Positions 12,888 through 20,770 of a DNA stretch of 22,141 nucleotides are shown in pieces (the stretch's first letter is position 1; each line of letters starts with the position of its first letter). Source of the stretch: Australimonas brisbanensis (lineage in GTDB: Bacteria > Chloroflexota > Dehalococcoidia > Lucifugimonadales > Australimonadaceae). Location: positions 1 to 22,141 of the forward strand of contig JAYQTA010000001.1 of NCBI GenBank assembly GCA_038147155.1. The letters are read 5' to 3'. The translations under genes and the position numbers were made by a program. The notes under the pieces were generated by a model. That model was not told the origin of the DNA and searched no databases. It saw only the letters and a program-made list of their open reading frames with translations.

Positions 12888-14185
12888 GGCTGCGCCTCAC
12901 GCAGTCGGGCGGGCAGGGGGGGCTTGCGGGAGAGCACGAAGGCCGCCGTCCCCGCGGCGGCGATGCCCGCCACCACCAGGAACGCCAGGCGGTAGTCCCC
13001 CTGCACGTCGTAGAGGGCCCCGGCGATCGCCGGGCCCGCCAGCGGGCCCATCATCACGATGATGTTGGAGTAGCCCATGATGGTGCCGAAGGACCGGCGC
13101 CCGTAGAAGTCGGCGCGGATGGCCATCATCAGCGGCCCGCGCACGCCCCACGCCAGCCCGTGCACCATCGCCGCGCCCACGATGAGCGGGGTGCTCTCGG
13201 CTAAGGCGAAGATGAGCATGGCGCTCCCGTGGCCCAGCATGCAGAAGGCGGCGAGTCGCGTCTTGGAGAAGCGGTCGCCCAGCCAGCCGCCGCCCACCTG
13301 GCCCAGGATGCTCGTGAGCGTCACCACGCTGAAGAGGCCCTGGGCCGTGGTCTCCTTCCAGCCCAGGGAGCCGGACAGGTGATTCACGATGTGCACCATC
13401 ACCGCGAACACCGACACCAACGCCAGCGCGTGACCGATGGACACCAACCAGAAGGAGCGGTCGGCCAGGGCCTCCCGCACGGTGAAGTCGTGGTCGGTGT
13501 CCACGGTGCCCGGCCGGGGGGCCTGGCCCTCCACCGGGGCGGCATCGCCGTCGGGGCGCATGCCGTAGTCCTCGGGGCGCCCGCGCAGCAGCTGGGCCAG
13601 GGGCACGCCGAGGAGCAGTACCGCCAGCCCGGTGCCGAAGGCGGTGGGCCTCCAGCCGTGGGTGACGATGGACCAGGCCACGATGGGGGCTATCGCCCCG
13701 CCCACGCCCTGGCCCACCGAGCCGATACCCATGGCCAGCGCGCGGCGGCGCCGGAACCAGCGGGCGATTGCCGTGTTCACCGTGAGGAAGCTGGAGAGGC
13801 CTGCGCCGATGGACAGGCCCATGACCGCAACGATGAACACCCAGAAGTGATGCGTGGCCGAGAGGAGCAGGAAGGAGGCGGAGAGAAGGATGAACCCAGC
13901 GCGGCTCACGGTGCGCGGGCCGTACCGGTCGATGAGGGCCCCCTGCACCGGGCTGATGAGCCCCTGGACCAGCTGGGAGATGGAGAAGACCGCCGAGATG
14001 GCGGCCACGCTCCACCCCAGCCCCGATTGGAGCTGGCGCAGGTACTGGCCGAAGGTGAAGGTGAAGGAGGAGGCGATGGTGCCGTGGCTCAGGGAGCCGG
14101 CCAGCACCACCCACCAACCGTAGAAGGGCCGGGCGAGCGCTCGACGCGCCCACCCGGCCCCTCCCTTGCCTGTAGGGACGTTCAA
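12884..14185 (-). CDS. MFS transporter, monocarboxylate / oxalate-formate antiporter-like
   Basis: A 433-aa carrier with about twelve membrane helices and a hydrophilic central loop (about residues 200-235). The N-terminus RPFYGWWVVLAGSLSHGT and the loop GALIDRYGPRTVSRAGF (MFS motif A, between helices 2 and 3) are typical of the MCT/OFA branch that moves small carboxylates. The only possible start in frame is TTG 14185-14183, with AAGG about 8 bases upstream inside the preceding gene's last codons; no ATG or GTG lies before helix 1. One base separates it from the stop of the EutA-like gene, so both are co-transcribed and probably coupled. Substrate cannot be assigned; an organic acid is likely. 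Confidence 0.88.
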   Translation of the reverse strand: MNVPTGKGGAGWARRALARPFYGWWVVLAGSLSHGTIASSFTFTFGQYLRQLQSGLGWSVAAISAVFSISQLVQGLISPVQGALIDRYGPRTVSRAGFILLSASFLLLSATHHFWVFIVAVMGLSIGAGLSSFLTVNTAIARWFRRRRALAMGIGSVGQGVGGAIAPIVAWSIVTHGWRPTAFGTGLAVLLLGVPLAQLLRGRPEDYGMRPDGDAAPVEGQAPRPGTVDTDHDFTVREALADRSFWLVSIGHALALVSVFAVMVHIVNHLSGSLGWKETTAQGLFSVVTLTSILGQVGGGWLGDRFSKTRLAAFCMLGHGSAMLIFALAESTPLIVGAAMVHGLAWGVRGPLMMAIRADFYGRRSFGTIMGYSNIIVMMGPLAGPAIAGALYDVQGDYRLAFLVVAGIAAAGTAAFVLSRKPPLPARLREAQP

Positions 14186-14186
14186 C

Positions 14187-15704
14187 CTAGCCTTCGAAGA
14201 CCAGGGACTTGACCACCACCGGAACGGCCTCGACGGACTCGATGGGTTCGCCCAGGTCCACGAAGTTGAACTCGCCCACCGTGATGCCGTCCACCACGAT
14301 GACGTCCTGGGCCACGTCGTACTCCTGCTTGAGCATGGAGCCCACCAGCCCCGCCACGTCGGCGGAGAGGATGATGGACCACGGGTGGTCGGAGAGGGGC
14401 TTGAGGGCGTCGTAGATCCCGTCGCACAGCGCCTTGATGGAGTCGTACGTCGGGATCACCGGCCCCACGATGGCCAGGGCGATGGCCCGGCCCAGGTCGT
14501 GGTGGGCGATGTCCAAGCGCTCGAAGCCCTGGGCGATCGCCGCGTCCACCGACTCGCGCGTCAGGTCGTTGGGGTTCTCGGGCAGGTAGGCCGGCACCAC
14601 CTGCAGGTCCAGCACCGGCAGCAGCGAGAGGTTGGAGACGAAGACGGTGGAGGTGGAAACCTGCACCGTGTACTGGGAGGCGCCGATCACCGTGGCGCGG
14701 ATGCGCTCGGCGGAACCGGCCAGGGGGATGCCCAGGGAGGGGAGGCGCTTGCGGACAGCGGCACCCAGAAGCGGGCCCATGTCTCCGTAGTCCTCCTTGG
14801 CGTAGTCGTACACGTACTCGGCCACGCCACCGGAGAAGCCCACCTCGTCGATGGGCCCGTCGTACTCCAGGGGGGTGGTGATGAGCAGTTCGGAGGAGAG
14901 GGGCGAGTAGGTCCTGCGGCCGATGGCGTCGAACAGCACCTCGGCCAGGCGGTCCGCCGTGTCTGCCTTGGCCTGCTCGCTGATCACCTGGCCCACCTTC
15001 ACCTCGTGGCCCATGGCGCGGGCGACCACGCGCCCGGCCTCCTCCACGCGGGTGACCACGTTGTCCTTGTCCCAGGCGATCAGGCGCGCGCCCACGTTGA
15101 TGGCCATGGAGTCGGTGACCTGACCGTTCTGGACGATGGCGATCTTGGCGGTGCCGCCACCCATGTCCACGTTCATCCCGGCGCGCAGCTTCTTGGACCG
15201 CTCCGCGGCGCCGGAGCCGTGGGCCCCGAGGATGCCCTCCAGGTTGGGGCCGGCCGTGGCGCAGACGAACTTGCCGCCCTTCTCCGCCAGCACGCGGATG
15301 ATGGCCTCGGAGTTGTGCTTGCGGACGGCCTCGCCGGTGCAGATCACCGCGCCGGTGTCCACGTCGTCGTGCTCCAGCCCGGCCTCGACGTAGGAGGTGG
15401 CCACGAAATCACCGAGCGCGTCGGCGTCGATGGTGTCCGGGTCGGCGTAGGGAGTGAGGAGGATGGGGGAGCGGTAGATCACCTCGCGCGCCACCACCTC
15501 GAATGCCGAGGACATCTCGGTGGACCGGCGGCGCATGATGAGCTTGGAGAACATCAGGTGGGAGGTGGAGGAGCCGATGTCGATGCCCACGCTGGTCAGA
15601 CGCAGCCAGTCCGGGTTGATGGGGAACCCGTCGTCGGCGATGGAGCCGAAGACGGCCTCCAGGTCCTCGCCGTAATGACCGTGCTCGAAGGGATCGTCGT
15701 GCAT
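14187..15704 (-). CDS. EutA-like ASKHA-fold ATPase (ethanolamine ammonia-lyase reactivase family)
   Basis: A 505-aa protein resembling EutA, the ATP-driven factor that restores B12-dependent ethanolamine ammonia-lyase. The ASKHA nucleotide-binding motifs are clear: phosphate-1 SVGIDIGSSTSHLMFS (38-53), phosphate-2 NVDMGGGTAKIAIV (178-191) and adenosine motif VGFSGGVAEYVYDY in the C-terminal half. Length is slightly above the usual 470. No eutB, eutC or microcompartment gene is in the window, so the partner may lie elsewhere or the protein may serve another enzyme; it is joined here to a carboxylate-type carrier and faces a bicupin gene. The 30 residues before the first motif are acidic. The start at ATG 15704 has AGG about 7 bases upstream. 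Confidence 0.82.
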   Translation of the reverse strand: MHDDPFEHGHYGEDLEAVFGSIADDGFPINPDWLRLTSVGIDIGSSTSHLMFSKLIMRRRSTEMSSAFEVVAREVIYRSPILLTPYADPDTIDADALGDFVATSYVEAGLEHDDVDTGAVICTGEAVRKHNSEAIIRVLAEKGGKFVCATAGPNLEGILGAHGSGAAERSKKLRAGMNVDMGGGTAKIAIVQNGQVTDSMAINVGARLIAWDKDNVVTRVEEAGRVVARAMGHEVKVGQVISEQAKADTADRLAEVLFDAIGRRTYSPLSSELLITTPLEYDGPIDEVGFSGGVAEYVYDYAKEDYGDMGPLLGAAVRKRLPSLGIPLAGSAERIRATVIGASQYTVQVSTSTVFVSNLSLLPVLDLQVVPAYLPENPNDLTRESVDAAIAQGFERLDIAHHDLGRAIALAIVGPVIPTYDSIKALCDGIYDALKPLSDHPWSIILSADVAGLVGSMLKQEYDVAQDVIVVDGITVGEFNFVDLGEPIESVEAVPVVVKSLVFEG

Positions 15705-15805
15705 GGGTGAACCTGCCGTGGGCTGGAGTGCCGGGTTCGCGAGCGCGCCGAACGGGGGCCGGGTGGCCCTCCGATGAGGCTCGCGCGCGCGTTCCGGGTG
15801 CCCCG

Positions 15806-15834
15806 ATGATGGCCGAGCGGGCCCGCGACGTCAA
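15806..15834 (-). promoter_or_regulatory. Promoter of the EutA-like / MFS operon
   Basis: On the minus strand TTGACG (15834-15829), exactly 17 bp, CATCAT (15811-15806). Five of six and four of six matches to the sigma-70 consensus. Predicted leader about 95 bases. Confidence 0.5.
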
Positions 15835-15865
15835 GCGAACCACCCCCGTGCCCCGTTCCTTGACG
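15829..15865. promoter_or_regulatory. Inverted repeat covering both -35 elements, candidate shared operator
   Basis: CGTCAAGCGAAC (15829-15840) and GTTCCTTGACG (15855-15865) are inverted copies, one with an extra C, around a 14-bp centre. Each arm contains the -35 of one of the two divergent promoters, so a dimeric regulator bound here would block both. Part of the symmetry comes from the two -35 hexamers, but the GAAC/GTTC extension goes beyond them. Confidence 0.45.
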
Positions 15866-15888
15866 CTCCTGGGGGCCGATGGTAGAAG
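15860..15888 (+). promoter_or_regulatory. Promoter of the bicupin gene
   Basis: TTGACG (15860-15865), 17 bp, TAGAAG (15883-15888), with a predicted start near 15895 and a leader of about 72 bases. Confidence 0.5.
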
Positions 15889-15966
15889 GGTGAGGCGCGC
15901 CCCACCGGGCGCGCGCCGGTTTTGAGAGATCGAACCGCCCCGCTGGGGGTTGGAGGAGGAGCGAGC

Positions 15967-17097
15967 ATGCCGGACCTGAGCGCCAGGCCAGAGATCAAGA
16001 AGGACCAGCAGCAGATCACCAAGAAGTACTGGTACGACGAGTTCATCAAGCGTGAGGGCATCCCCAACATCACGGGGTTCGCCATCGATGACCTCAAGAC
16101 CGTGCCGGTGAAGCCCTGGGCCCGCATGGACTGCCTGGGCACCTACATCAACCTGGACGGCACCGGCCGGACCAACGACGCCTACGTCGCCGAGATCCCG
16201 CCGGGTAAGAAGATGGCCCCGGAGAAGCACATGTTCGAGGAGGACATCCTGGTGGTCGCGGGGCGCGGCGCCACGCTGGTGGGCGACCCCAAGAACCCCT
16301 CCTCCTTCGAGTGGAAGACAGGCTCCGTGTTCTCCGTGCCCTTGAACCAGTGGCACCAGCACGTGAACGCCTCGGGCACCGAGCCCGCCCGCTTCCTGGC
16401 GGTGACCACCGCCCCGCTGCTGATGAACTACTTCCACAACGAGGAATTCATCTTCAACAACCCCTTCGTGTTCGAGGACCGCATCACGGACACGCGGGAG
16501 TACCAGGGTGAGGGCCGCATGTGGACCGGCTACACGGGCCGGGTCAACGTGTGGGAGACCAACTTCATCCCCGACATCGAGACGTTCCAGACCTTCACCT
16601 GGAAGGAGCGCGGCGCGGGTGGCTCCTCGGTGATGTTCGAGCTGGCCCACAACACCCACGCGGCGCACGTCTCCCAGTTCCCGGTGGGCACCTACAAGAA
16701 GGCCCACAAGCACGGCCCCGGCGCCCACGTCATCATCATCTCCGGCACGGGTTACTCGCTGCTCTGGCCGGACTCCGGTAAGGTGCCGGAGGATGTGATC
16801 CGCGTGGACTGGAAGCCCGGCGCCATGGTGGTCCCGCCCAACGGCTGGTTCCACCAGCACTTCAACGGCGGCAACGACCCGGCCCGCTACCTGGCCTTCC
16901 GCTGGGGCTCCCAGCGCTACGACTTCTCCCTGGGCGTGGTGATGGAGGGGGAGGCCGACATCTCCGTGAAGCTGGGCGGCAACCAGATCGAGTACGAGGA
17001 CGAGCACCCGTGGATCCACGACACCTTCCAGGCGACGCTGGACAAGGTGGGGGGCAAGTCCAAGATGGCCGACTTCATCCCCCGTCTCAAGAAGTAG
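15967..17097 (+). CDS. Bicupin protein, possible metal-dependent dioxygenase or binding protein
   Basis: A 376-aa protein with two cupin barrels. Barrel 1 (about residues 55-150) has EIPPGKKMAPEKHMFEED for its first motif and PLNQWHQHVNAS for its second; barrel 2 (about 205-315) has FPVGTYKKAHKHGPGAHVII and VVPPNGWFHQHFNGG. The His/Glu sets could bind metal in either barrel; barrel 2 has HKHG and FHQHF. The layout resembles gentisate 1,2-dioxygenase-type and related bicupins, but the match is not close enough to name a reaction. ATG 15967 follows GGAGGAGGAG; an upstream in-frame extension to 15922 lacks a ribosome site. It is divergent from the EutA-like operon with a shared operator candidate. 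Cytoplasmic, no signal peptide. Confidence 0.85.
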   Translation: MPDLSARPEIKKDQQQITKKYWYDEFIKREGIPNITGFAIDDLKTVPVKPWARMDCLGTYINLDGTGRTNDAYVAEIPPGKKMAPEKHMFEEDILVVAGRGATLVGDPKNPSSFEWKTGSVFSVPLNQWHQHVNASGTEPARFLAVTTAPLLMNYFHNEEFIFNNPFVFEDRITDTREYQGEGRMWTGYTGRVNVWETNFIPDIETFQTFTWKERGAGGSSVMFELAHNTHAAHVSQFPVGTYKKAHKHGPGAHVIIISGTGYSLLWPDSGKVPEDVIRVDWKPGAMVVPPNGWFHQHFNGGNDPARYLAFRWGSQRYDFSLGVVMEGEADISVKLGGNQIEYEDEHPWIHDTFQATLDKVGGKSKMADFIPRLKK

Positions 17098-17117
17098 GCA
17101 CATCCCGCTGACCCACA

Positions 17118-17317
<200 letters not shown>

Positions 17318-17341
17318 CTCTCTCGTTCTCCGGCTGTGCGC

Positions 17342-17370
17342 TTGCCTGCGCCCTGCACGCGCGCTAGCCT
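17342..17370 (+). promoter_or_regulatory. Promoter of the ferritin-like gene
   Basis: TTGCCT (17342-17347), 17 bp, TAGCCT (17365-17370), 29 bases before ATG 17400. It lies just outside the artefact block. Confidence 0.5.
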
Positions 17371-17399
17371 CACGGCGAAGCACCCCCCCGGAGGCCCCC

Positions 17400-18167
17400 A
17401 TGGACGCGCAGCGCACGTCTGAACTGACGGCGGAACTGAATGCCACCGCAGAGCGGTTCTGGGCCGCGGAGGCCTCCATCGCCCGCGCCTTCTTCTCCCG
17501 CTCGCGCACGGCCGATGAGCACGCCCGCTGGCTGCGGGTGCAAGTGTTCAAGGAGATGTACGGCTCGGGCCTGTTCCCCGGCAGCGGCGGCATCATCATG
17601 GAGATGATCGAGGGGATCCGCTCGCGCCTGGACGGGGTGCGCACCGTGGCGGACCGCGCCGCGTTCGAGCGGGACCTGCGGGTGCTGCGGGAGGAGTTCA
17701 CCCACTACCGGCTCTTCGCCGATGCGCTGGAGGAGATCACGGGGGAGCCCATGGACCGTGCGTCCATCAAGGGCTGGCAGCCAGCCCAGGACAAGCGCCT
17801 GGCCGAGGTGCGCCGGGCCTGCCGCGAGCGCGACGCCCATCTGGGCGCGCTGGCGGTGGGCTTCACCGAGGGGGGTGGTTCCTCCCTGTTCGCCGAGGGA
17901 CGCAGGGCCACGGGCGGCCCCGCCGACGCGCGCGCGGCCCAGGCGTGCGAGGTGGTCTACCAGGACGAACTGGAGCACGCCGAGCACGGGGCCAGTGGGC
18001 TGGTGGCCGACCTGAGCACGGAGGCCGAGTGGGCCAGCGTGCTGGGCATGCTGCGAGAGGTGTGCGAGCAGCGTCTGCGCATGCGCGCGGAGATGTTCGG
18101 CCTGCCGTTGGACGAGACGTGGGTGGCGGGGGTGGCCGGCGGGGCCAGCGGCCTCTACGCCGGCTAG
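17400..18167 (+). CDS. Ferritin-like / haem-oxygenase-like helical protein, candidate di-iron enzyme
   Basis: A 255-aa, all-helical protein. Two ExxH motifs on separate predicted helices, E99-F-T-H102 (in REEFTHYRLFADALEE) and E190-L-E-H193 (in YQDELEHAEHGA), with further Glu residues at 24, 52, 111 and 157, give the ligand pattern expected of a carboxylate-bridged di-iron four-helix bundle. No signal peptide or membrane segment. Which subfamily is not clear: ferritin-like oxidoreductases and HDO-type haem-oxygenase-like di-iron oxidases both fit the pattern. GGAGG lies 5 bases before the ATG; a promoter is at 17342-17370. The stop shares CTAG with the convergent HicB-like gene. Function is inferred from motifs only. 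Confidence 0.7.
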   Translation: MDAQRTSELTAELNATAERFWAAEASIARAFFSRSRTADEHARWLRVQVFKEMYGSGLFPGSGGIIMEMIEGIRSRLDGVRTVADRAAFERDLRVLREEFTHYRLFADALEEITGEPMDRASIKGWQPAQDKRLAEVRRACRERDAHLGALAVGFTEGGGSSLFAEGRRATGGPADARAAQACEVVYQDELEHAEHGASGLVADLSTEAEWASVLGMLREVCEQRLRMRAEMFGLPLDETWVAGVAGGASGLYAG

Positions 18168-18520
18168 GCGTCCTGCGCGGGCTGCCCGTCCTCGCTGAGG
18201 CGCCCCGTCTCCACCAGGTAGCGGGCGAACTCCAGGCGGCGCTGCTCACGCACCGTGGGGCCGGTGCGCAGGGGCGGGCGCGGCACGGGCACGCGCTCCC
18301 CGTCGGCGACCATGCGGGTGATCATCCGCACGCGCAGGGCGTCCACCTCGTCGATGATGCGCACGACCTCATCGCCCTCCACGAAGCAGCCGGGCAACTC
18401 CGGGTAGGAGGCGCGCCGGTGCCAGTCGCCGTCGGGCCCCTCGAACGACTCCACCAGCAGCCGGTAGGGCACGCGCAGGTAGTCGTCCAGGGTCAGCTCA
18501 TCGGCCGATGTCTCGCTCAC
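18164..18520 (-). CDS. HicB-like antitoxin-fold protein without a HicA partner
   Basis: A 118-aa protein whose centre, SYPELPGCFVEGDEVVRIID and onward to MVADGERVPVPRPP, carries the HicB signature (YPELPGC, then a helix and the DGE-P-P end). HicB proteins bind HicA mRNA interferases or act in other small regulatory roles. No HicA-like ORF (about 60 aa, dsRBD-like) is found on either side, and the C-terminal part lacks an obvious DNA-binding helix-turn-helix, so this is a solitary HicB-fold protein rather than a demonstrable toxin-antitoxin pair. It is the last gene of the leftward operon, 12 bp after the BNR gene. Confidence 0.75.
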   Translation of the reverse strand: MSETSADELTLDDYLRVPYRLLVESFEGPDGDWHRRASYPELPGCFVEGDEVVRIIDEVDALRVRMITRMVADGERVPVPRPPLRTGPTVREQRRLEFARYLVETGRLSEDGQPAQDA

Positions 18521-18532
18521 TGCCCCTCCCCG

Positions 18533-19600
18533 CTACCGGCCGCTGAGGGCGGCGGTGATGCCCTCATGATGCCCGCCCTTGCTCACCGGCGCCAGCCCCG
18601 TCACCACGGCCTCCCAGGTGGCTCCGGCATCGGCGCTCCAGTACACCTCGCCGCCGGTGGTGGCGGCGAAGATCTGGGTCATCAGGGGCGATTCCTCCAG
18701 GGTGAACGCCTCCACGGAGTGGGTCAGCCCGTCGATGAGCGGGGCCCAGGTGCGTCCGCCGTCCGCCGAGCGGGAGATGCGGGTGCCCACGTCCCCGTCC
18801 TTGCCCCACCAGCGGGGGGTCTTGCGCCCGGCGCACACATACATCACCGCCGGGTCCGACGGCAGGTGCGTCATCTGGTCGGGGTAGCCGCCCACCGGGT
18901 CCTCGCGGGGCACCCACACGTCCCAGTGGTCACCACCGTCCTCGGTGACGTACACGCCGCCGGCGCCGGTGATGGAGATGCGGTCCGGGTCCTGTGCGGG
19001 AATCACCGTGCGGTGGACGTCGGCGTTCATCCCCGGCACCTCCTCCCACGACTCGCCCCCGTCGCGTGAGCGCAGCAGCGCGCCCTGCTCCACGGAGGCG
19101 TAGATGGTGTCCGGGTCGGCGGGGGAGGTGTTGAGATGCTTGAGGTGGGCGATGTGGGGTGGGGCGGGGAAGGTCCACCCGCTCATGTCCACCTCACGGA
19201 AGGACGGGCGCTCGCTCCAGGATGCGCCGAGGTCATCGGACACGAAGAAGTGAGCGGGCTCGGTGCCGGCGAAGAGGCGCACGCGCCCGTCCCTGGTCAC
19301 GGCGGCCAGGGAGTAGACGTCGCGCTGGGTGAGCCCCGCGTCCGAGGGGGCCCAGGTGTGGCCGTCGTCGCGGGAGACCTGGATGCCGCCGTGGGAGATG
19401 CCCGCCAGCCACAGCCCGTGCTCCGGGACGTGCAGCAGGACGTGGACGTGCTTGCCGGGCAGGGTGCGCTCGGCCACGCGCCAGTCGGAGCCGGTGCGCT
19501 CGATGCGCACCACCCCGTCGATGGTGCCCACCAGCACCTCGTTGGTGGGCTGGGCTGCCGTGAGGGCCGTCAGTCCCGCGTGAGAGAGTCCGATGGTCAT
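18533..19600 (-). CDS. BNR / Asp-box beta-propeller protein, paralogue A
   Basis: A 355-aa sialidase-fold protein from ATG 19600 (GGAGG 5 bases upstream). Six Asp boxes (S/T-x-D-x-G-x-x-W) are spaced along it: SRDDGHTW near 76, SDDLGASW near 121, SRDGGESW near 178, TEDGGDHW near 219, SADGGRTW near 278 and SADAGATW near 322. The Arg triad of true sialidases is not evident, so hydrolysis of sialic acid should not be assumed. There is no signal peptide, suggesting a cytoplasmic protein. It shares FAGTEPAHFF/YAGTEPAHAY and GWTFPAPPH/GWRFPAPPH blocks with the gene upstream and arose by tandem duplication. A longer frame to 20056 overlaps that gene out of frame and is rejected. Confidence 0.85.
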   Translation of the reverse strand: MTIGLSHAGLTALTAAQPTNEVLVGTIDGVVRIERTGSDWRVAERTLPGKHVHVLLHVPEHGLWLAGISHGGIQVSRDDGHTWAPSDAGLTQRDVYSLAAVTRDGRVRLFAGTEPAHFFVSDDLGASWSERPSFREVDMSGWTFPAPPHIAHLKHLNTSPADPDTIYASVEQGALLRSRDGGESWEEVPGMNADVHRTVIPAQDPDRISITGAGGVYVTEDGGDHWDVWVPREDPVGGYPDQMTHLPSDPAVMYVCAGRKTPRWWGKDGDVGTRISRSADGGRTWAPLIDGLTHSVEAFTLEESPLMTQIFAATTGGEVYWSADAGATWEAVVTGLAPVSKGGHHEGITAALSGR

Positions 19601-19640
19601 GACCGCCTCCTGTGTGCCGACAGGGCCGCAGCGCGGCCCG

Positions 19641-20717
19641 CTATGCCCGAGCGCCCACCAACCCCTCGAAGTGGTGCCCCTTGGAGATGGGCGCCAGACC
19701 CTCGACGATGGTGCGCCACGAATCGCCCAAATCGCCCGTCCACAGCACGGACCCACCGGTGGTGGCCGCCAGGATCTGGGTGGCCCCGTCGGCTGCCTCC
19801 TCCAGGCACATCGCCTCGATGGAGTGCGGCATGTACTGCGGCAGGCCGCCGGTGAGCACCGTCCACGTCTCACCCGCATCGTGGGTGCGGGAGAAGCGCG
19901 CCTGCGCCGTCTCCTCGCGCCAGGCGGGGGGCGACTTGCGGCCTGCGGAGACCACCATGGTCTTCGGGTCGGAAGGGCGGTACACCAGCTGGTCTGGGTA
20001 GCCGCCGTACTCGGAGCCGCGGGTGAAGATGTTGTCCCAGTGCGCGCCCCGGTCACGGGAGAGCCAGAGGCCCTGGCCGCCGGTGATGAACAGGCGCGCC
20101 GGGTCGGCGGGGGTCATGATGACCCGGTGCACGTCGGCGTACATGCCGGGTATCTCCGCCCAGGTGGCGCCGCCGTCCTCGGAGCGGTAGCACCCGCCCT
20201 GCTCGATGGACCCGTACACCACCTGCGGGTTGCTTGGCTCGAAGGAGATGTGCTTGAGGTGCGCGTCGTGCGGCGGGGCAGGGAAGCGCCAGCCGCTCAT
20301 GTCGTTCTCCCGCAGGCCCCCCAGCTCGCGCCAGGACGCGCCCAGGTCGTCGGAGCGGTAGGCGTGGGCGGGCTCGGTGCCCGCGTACAGCACCACCTTC
20401 CCCCCCTCCTCTACCGCCGAGACGGAGTAGATGTTTTGCTGGTCAACGCCGCTATCGCGCCTGGCCCAGGTCTTGCCCGCGTCGGTGGAGGCGTAGATGC
20501 CGTCCTTGCGCACCCCGCAGAACCAGGTGCCCGAGCGCGGCTCGAACACCAGCGCGTGGATGTGCTTGCCCTCCAGCATGCGCCCGGCCACCGCCCACGC
20601 ACCGCCGGTCTGGCGGATGCGCACGATGCCGTTGGTGGTGCCCACCCACGCCTCGTCGGAGAGGGTGGGGGAGGAGTAGACCGTCTGTCCGCCGCCGTGG
20701 GAGAGGGAGAGGGTCAT
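19641..20717 (-). CDS. BNR / Asp-box beta-propeller protein, paralogue B
   Basis: A 358-aa protein with the same architecture as its downstream neighbour: Asp boxes STDAGKTW, SDDLGASW, SEDGGATW, SRDRGAHW, THDAGETW and TGDLGDSW in matching positions, and the matching end GLAPISKGHHFEG. The start MTLSLSHGG at ATG 20717 is preferred over ATG 20735 because AAGGAGG sits 6 bases before it and the sequence then aligns with MTIGLSHAG of paralogue A. No signal peptide. It lies 53 bp after the Gfo/Idh gene, in the same operon. Six-bladed propeller proteins of this kind can be glycosidases, lyases or assembly factors; none is implied here. Confidence 0.85.
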   Translation of the reverse strand: MTLSLSHGGGQTVYSSPTLSDEAWVGTTNGIVRIRQTGGAWAVAGRMLEGKHIHALVFEPRSGTWFCGVRKDGIYASTDAGKTWARRDSGVDQQNIYSVSAVEEGGKVVLYAGTEPAHAYRSDDLGASWRELGGLRENDMSGWRFPAPPHDAHLKHISFEPSNPQVVYGSIEQGGCYRSEDGGATWAEIPGMYADVHRVIMTPADPARLFITGGQGLWLSRDRGAHWDNIFTRGSEYGGYPDQLVYRPSDPKTMVVSAGRKSPPAWREETAQARFSRTHDAGETWTVLTGGLPQYMPHSIEAMCLEEAADGATQILAATTGGSVLWTGDLGDSWRTIVEGLAPISKGHHFEGLVGARA

Positions 20718-20770
20718 GCGCGCCTCCTTGCTCATGCGAGCCCCGCGAGGGGGTGTATCGTCGCCGTAGG

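Noticed and set aside
14166..15710. 514-aa plus-strand frame opposite the EutA-like gene
   Set aside because: A His/Gly/Asp/Val-rich shadow frame; the ASKHA motifs are on the minus strand.
18164..18520. Complete HicAB toxin-antitoxin system
   Set aside because: Only a HicB-like protein is present; no HicA-like frame lies on either side.
17945..19069. 374-aa plus-strand frame opposite the HicB-like and BNR genes
   Set aside because: Low-complexity shadow frame without domains; Asp boxes and the HicB motif are on the minus strand.
19601..20056. N-terminal extension of BNR paralogue A
   Set aside because: It overlaps paralogue B out of frame, is Arg/Pro/Ser-rich, and the internal ATG 19600 has a strong ribosome site.
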